Shown in pieces: positions 33,863 through 35,226 of a stretch of 35,226 nt of DNA. Below the pieces are notes generated by a model, which searched no databases, was not told where the DNA came from, and was given only the letters and a program-made list of their open reading frames with translations. Numbering within the stretch: position 1 is the stretch's first letter; each line of letters opens with the position of its first letter. A program made the position numbers and the translations under genes. The stretch is from Treponema sp. (GTDB lineage: Bacteria > Spirochaetota > Spirochaetia > Treponematales > Breznakiellaceae), in contig WQXC01000002.1 of NCBI GenBank assembly GCA_009785045.1, positions 1 to 35,226 on the forward strand, read 5' to 3'.

Positions 33863-35226
33863 ATGGAAGCAATAGCTCCGGTACGCCGCAAATTGCATTT
33901 ATCATTTCACTTTGAACGCCAGCGGCTGAACAACCTGCTTATGCAGGCAATCAAATATCCGCTGGTTCTTATATGCGCAGGGGCAGGTTACGGCAAGACC
34001 ACCGCTGTTCATGATTTTGTTCATGAATATCAGGCTACTACAGTATGGATTCAACTATCTGAACGTGATAATGTAGGCAGTCGTTTTTGGGAAAATTTTA
34101 TTCATACCATGACTAAAGCTAAACCTGTATTTGCCAAATTGATTAACAAAATAGGTTTCCCGGACACCGAAGACAAGTTAAACCAATATCACACTATCTT
34201 ACGCGAAAATGTTACAAGAAAACGGCGAATCATTGTATTTGATGACTGCCACCTTATCGAAAACCCCGCTGTAATCCGTTTTATAGAAAGCGCATTCCAT
34301 AATATGCCGGTGGAAACATCTTTTTTTATGATTTCCCGTTCAACACCTCGAATTAATTTAGCCAGATTGGTTTCCAAAGGACATATTTTTAATATAAGTG
34401 AAGATGAGCTTCGTTTTACCGAAAATGAACTAACACAGTATTTCCGGCAGCTGGAAATATTCACTCAGCCTGGCGATGGATACCCAATGGAAACTGTACG
34501 GGAAATTATGCAGGATACGGACGGCTGGGCTTTTGCAATTAATCTTATTGCTCGGTCGTTTCAAAAAGCGCCTGCTTACACCGGCTATCTGCGCACTGCG
34601 ATGAAGACCAATGTTTTTCGTTTTATGGAAACAGAAATTTGGGATGGAATTTCTGTGCGGCTACAATTATTTTTGATTCAGCTTTCTCTTATTGATCATT
34701 TGTCAGTTGATATCATCACACTATTAACCGGCACTGATACAGCTTTGACTGATGAACTTGAGCGGCAAAACGCCTACGTACGCCGTGATAGTTATATCAA
34801 CGCTTATCTGATTCATCCGCTGTTTCTTGAATTTCTTGCCACAAAACAATCGCTTCTTTCGCAGGAACAAAAACATAAAACGTATTCAATAGCAGCGGAT
34901 TGGTGTAACAAAAACGGGTTTAAACTTGACGCACTGTCATATTATGAAAAAGTAGGCGATTATGAAGCAATTGTTTCCATTTTCTTTGAACTACCGACAC
35001 AAATTCCACTTGATATTGCGCGTTATGCGAAAGATATTTTTGACAAAATACCGGAAGAAGCATTTGAACAAATAAATTTTCTTGCTGTAATACATATACG
35101 CACTATCATGGGGCTTGGACTTTTGCAGGAAGCATTCAAGCTGGCAGAATCTTATGAAGCAAAAATCCTCAAATTACCTGATGAAAATCCCAATAAAGGT
35201 TATACGCTTGGAGGGATTTATTATTA
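33863..35226 (+). CDS. MalT/LuxR-type large ATP-binding transcriptional regulator (3' end outside window)
   Basis: The frame is open from the ATG at 33863, after a GAGGCGG ribosome site, to the right edge, giving 454 residues so far. The N-terminus has the MalT-family arrangement: a short lead RRKLHLSFHFERQRLNNLL, Walker A AGAGYGKTT (39-47, Lys45), VWIQLSERDN, and Walker B-like RIIVFDDCHLI (~122-130). A helical region and the start of a repeat-rich helical domain (~350 onward) follow. MalT-like STAND regulators bind ATP and an inducer, oligomerise and activate transcription through a C-terminal LuxR-type helix-turn-helix, which would lie beyond the window. The inducer cannot be inferred. The genes it controls are probably downstream, outside this window. 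Confidence 0.8.
   Translation, partial: MEAIAPVRRKLHLSFHFERQRLNNLLMQAIKYPLVLICAGAGYGKTTAVHDFVHEYQATTVWIQLSERDNVGSRFWENFIHTMTKAKPVFAKLINKIGFPDTEDKLNQYHTILRENVTRKRRIIVFDDCHLIENPAVIRFIESAFHNMPVETSFFMISRSTPRINLARLVSKGHIFNISEDELRFTENELTQYFRQLEIFTQPGDGYPMETVREIMQDTDGWAFAINLIARSFQKAPAYTGYLRTAMKTNVFRFMETEIWDGISVRLQLFLIQLSLIDHLSVDIITLLTGTDTALTDELERQNAYVRRDSYINAYLIHPLFLEFLATKQSLLSQEQKHKTYSIAADWCNKNGFKLDALSYYEKVGDYEAIVSIFFELPTQIPLDIARYAKDIFDKIPEEAFEQINFLAVIHIRTIMGLGLLQEAFKLAESYEAKILKLPDENPNKGYTLGGIYY

Overview
The window reads as a Spirochaete chromosome, most likely a gut-type Treponema; this is an inference. It is AT-rich and tightly packed, with no gene-free stretch over about 160 bases. It carries spirochaete-style chemotaxis genes (CheY, CheX, two MCPs), lipoproteins with short lipoboxes, large hybrid kinases, and a family GH115 xylan alpha-glucuronidase. 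The sequence gives no species name. No rRNA, tRNA, CRISPR, insertion sequence or convincing intrinsic terminator was seen. Both ends cut through genes.

Layout. (1) 1-4718: cell-envelope proteins. These are a cut lipoprotein with four ~105-residue repeats and a parallel beta-helix, a small beta-barrel protein in the same operon, and a divergent large outer-membrane-type protein. (2) 4817-8953 (+): a signalling operon of CheY-type receiver, CheX-type phosphatase, a lipid-kinase-fold protein with a damaged nucleotide site, and a membrane kinase with CheA-like HPt and ATPase modules but no CheW-binding domain. (3) 16682-8950 (-): a cation/proton antiporter fused to a PTS EIIA domain, a cytoplasmic FIST-sensor hybrid kinase, an HD-GYP response regulator and a type II pantothenate kinase. 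(4) 18993-16747 (-): a polar amino-acid ABC importer. (5) 28577-19079 (-): a continuous run pstB1-pstS-pstC-pstA-pstB2, then a membrane hybrid kinase, then GH115. (6) 28698-35226: an MBL-fold hydrolase, two MCPs with nearly identical signalling domains but unlike sensors, a small zinc-ribbon membrane protein, and the start of a MalT/LuxR-type regulator.

How the genes fit together. Most of the window is sensing and signalling: two hybrid phosphorelay kinases, a CheA-like kinase, three receiver proteins or domains, an HD-GYP output and two chemoreceptors. Nutrient uptake (phosphate, amino acids) and glucuronoxylan side-chain removal are set among these genes. The most unusual signal is the pair of PstB ATPases. 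PstB2 has lost the Walker A lysine, the Q-loop glutamine and the Walker B glutamate but keeps LSGGQ. PstB1 keeps those residues but has LTAGE instead of LSGGQ. These are the complementary defects expected of an asymmetric NBD heterodimer with one live and one dead ATP site.
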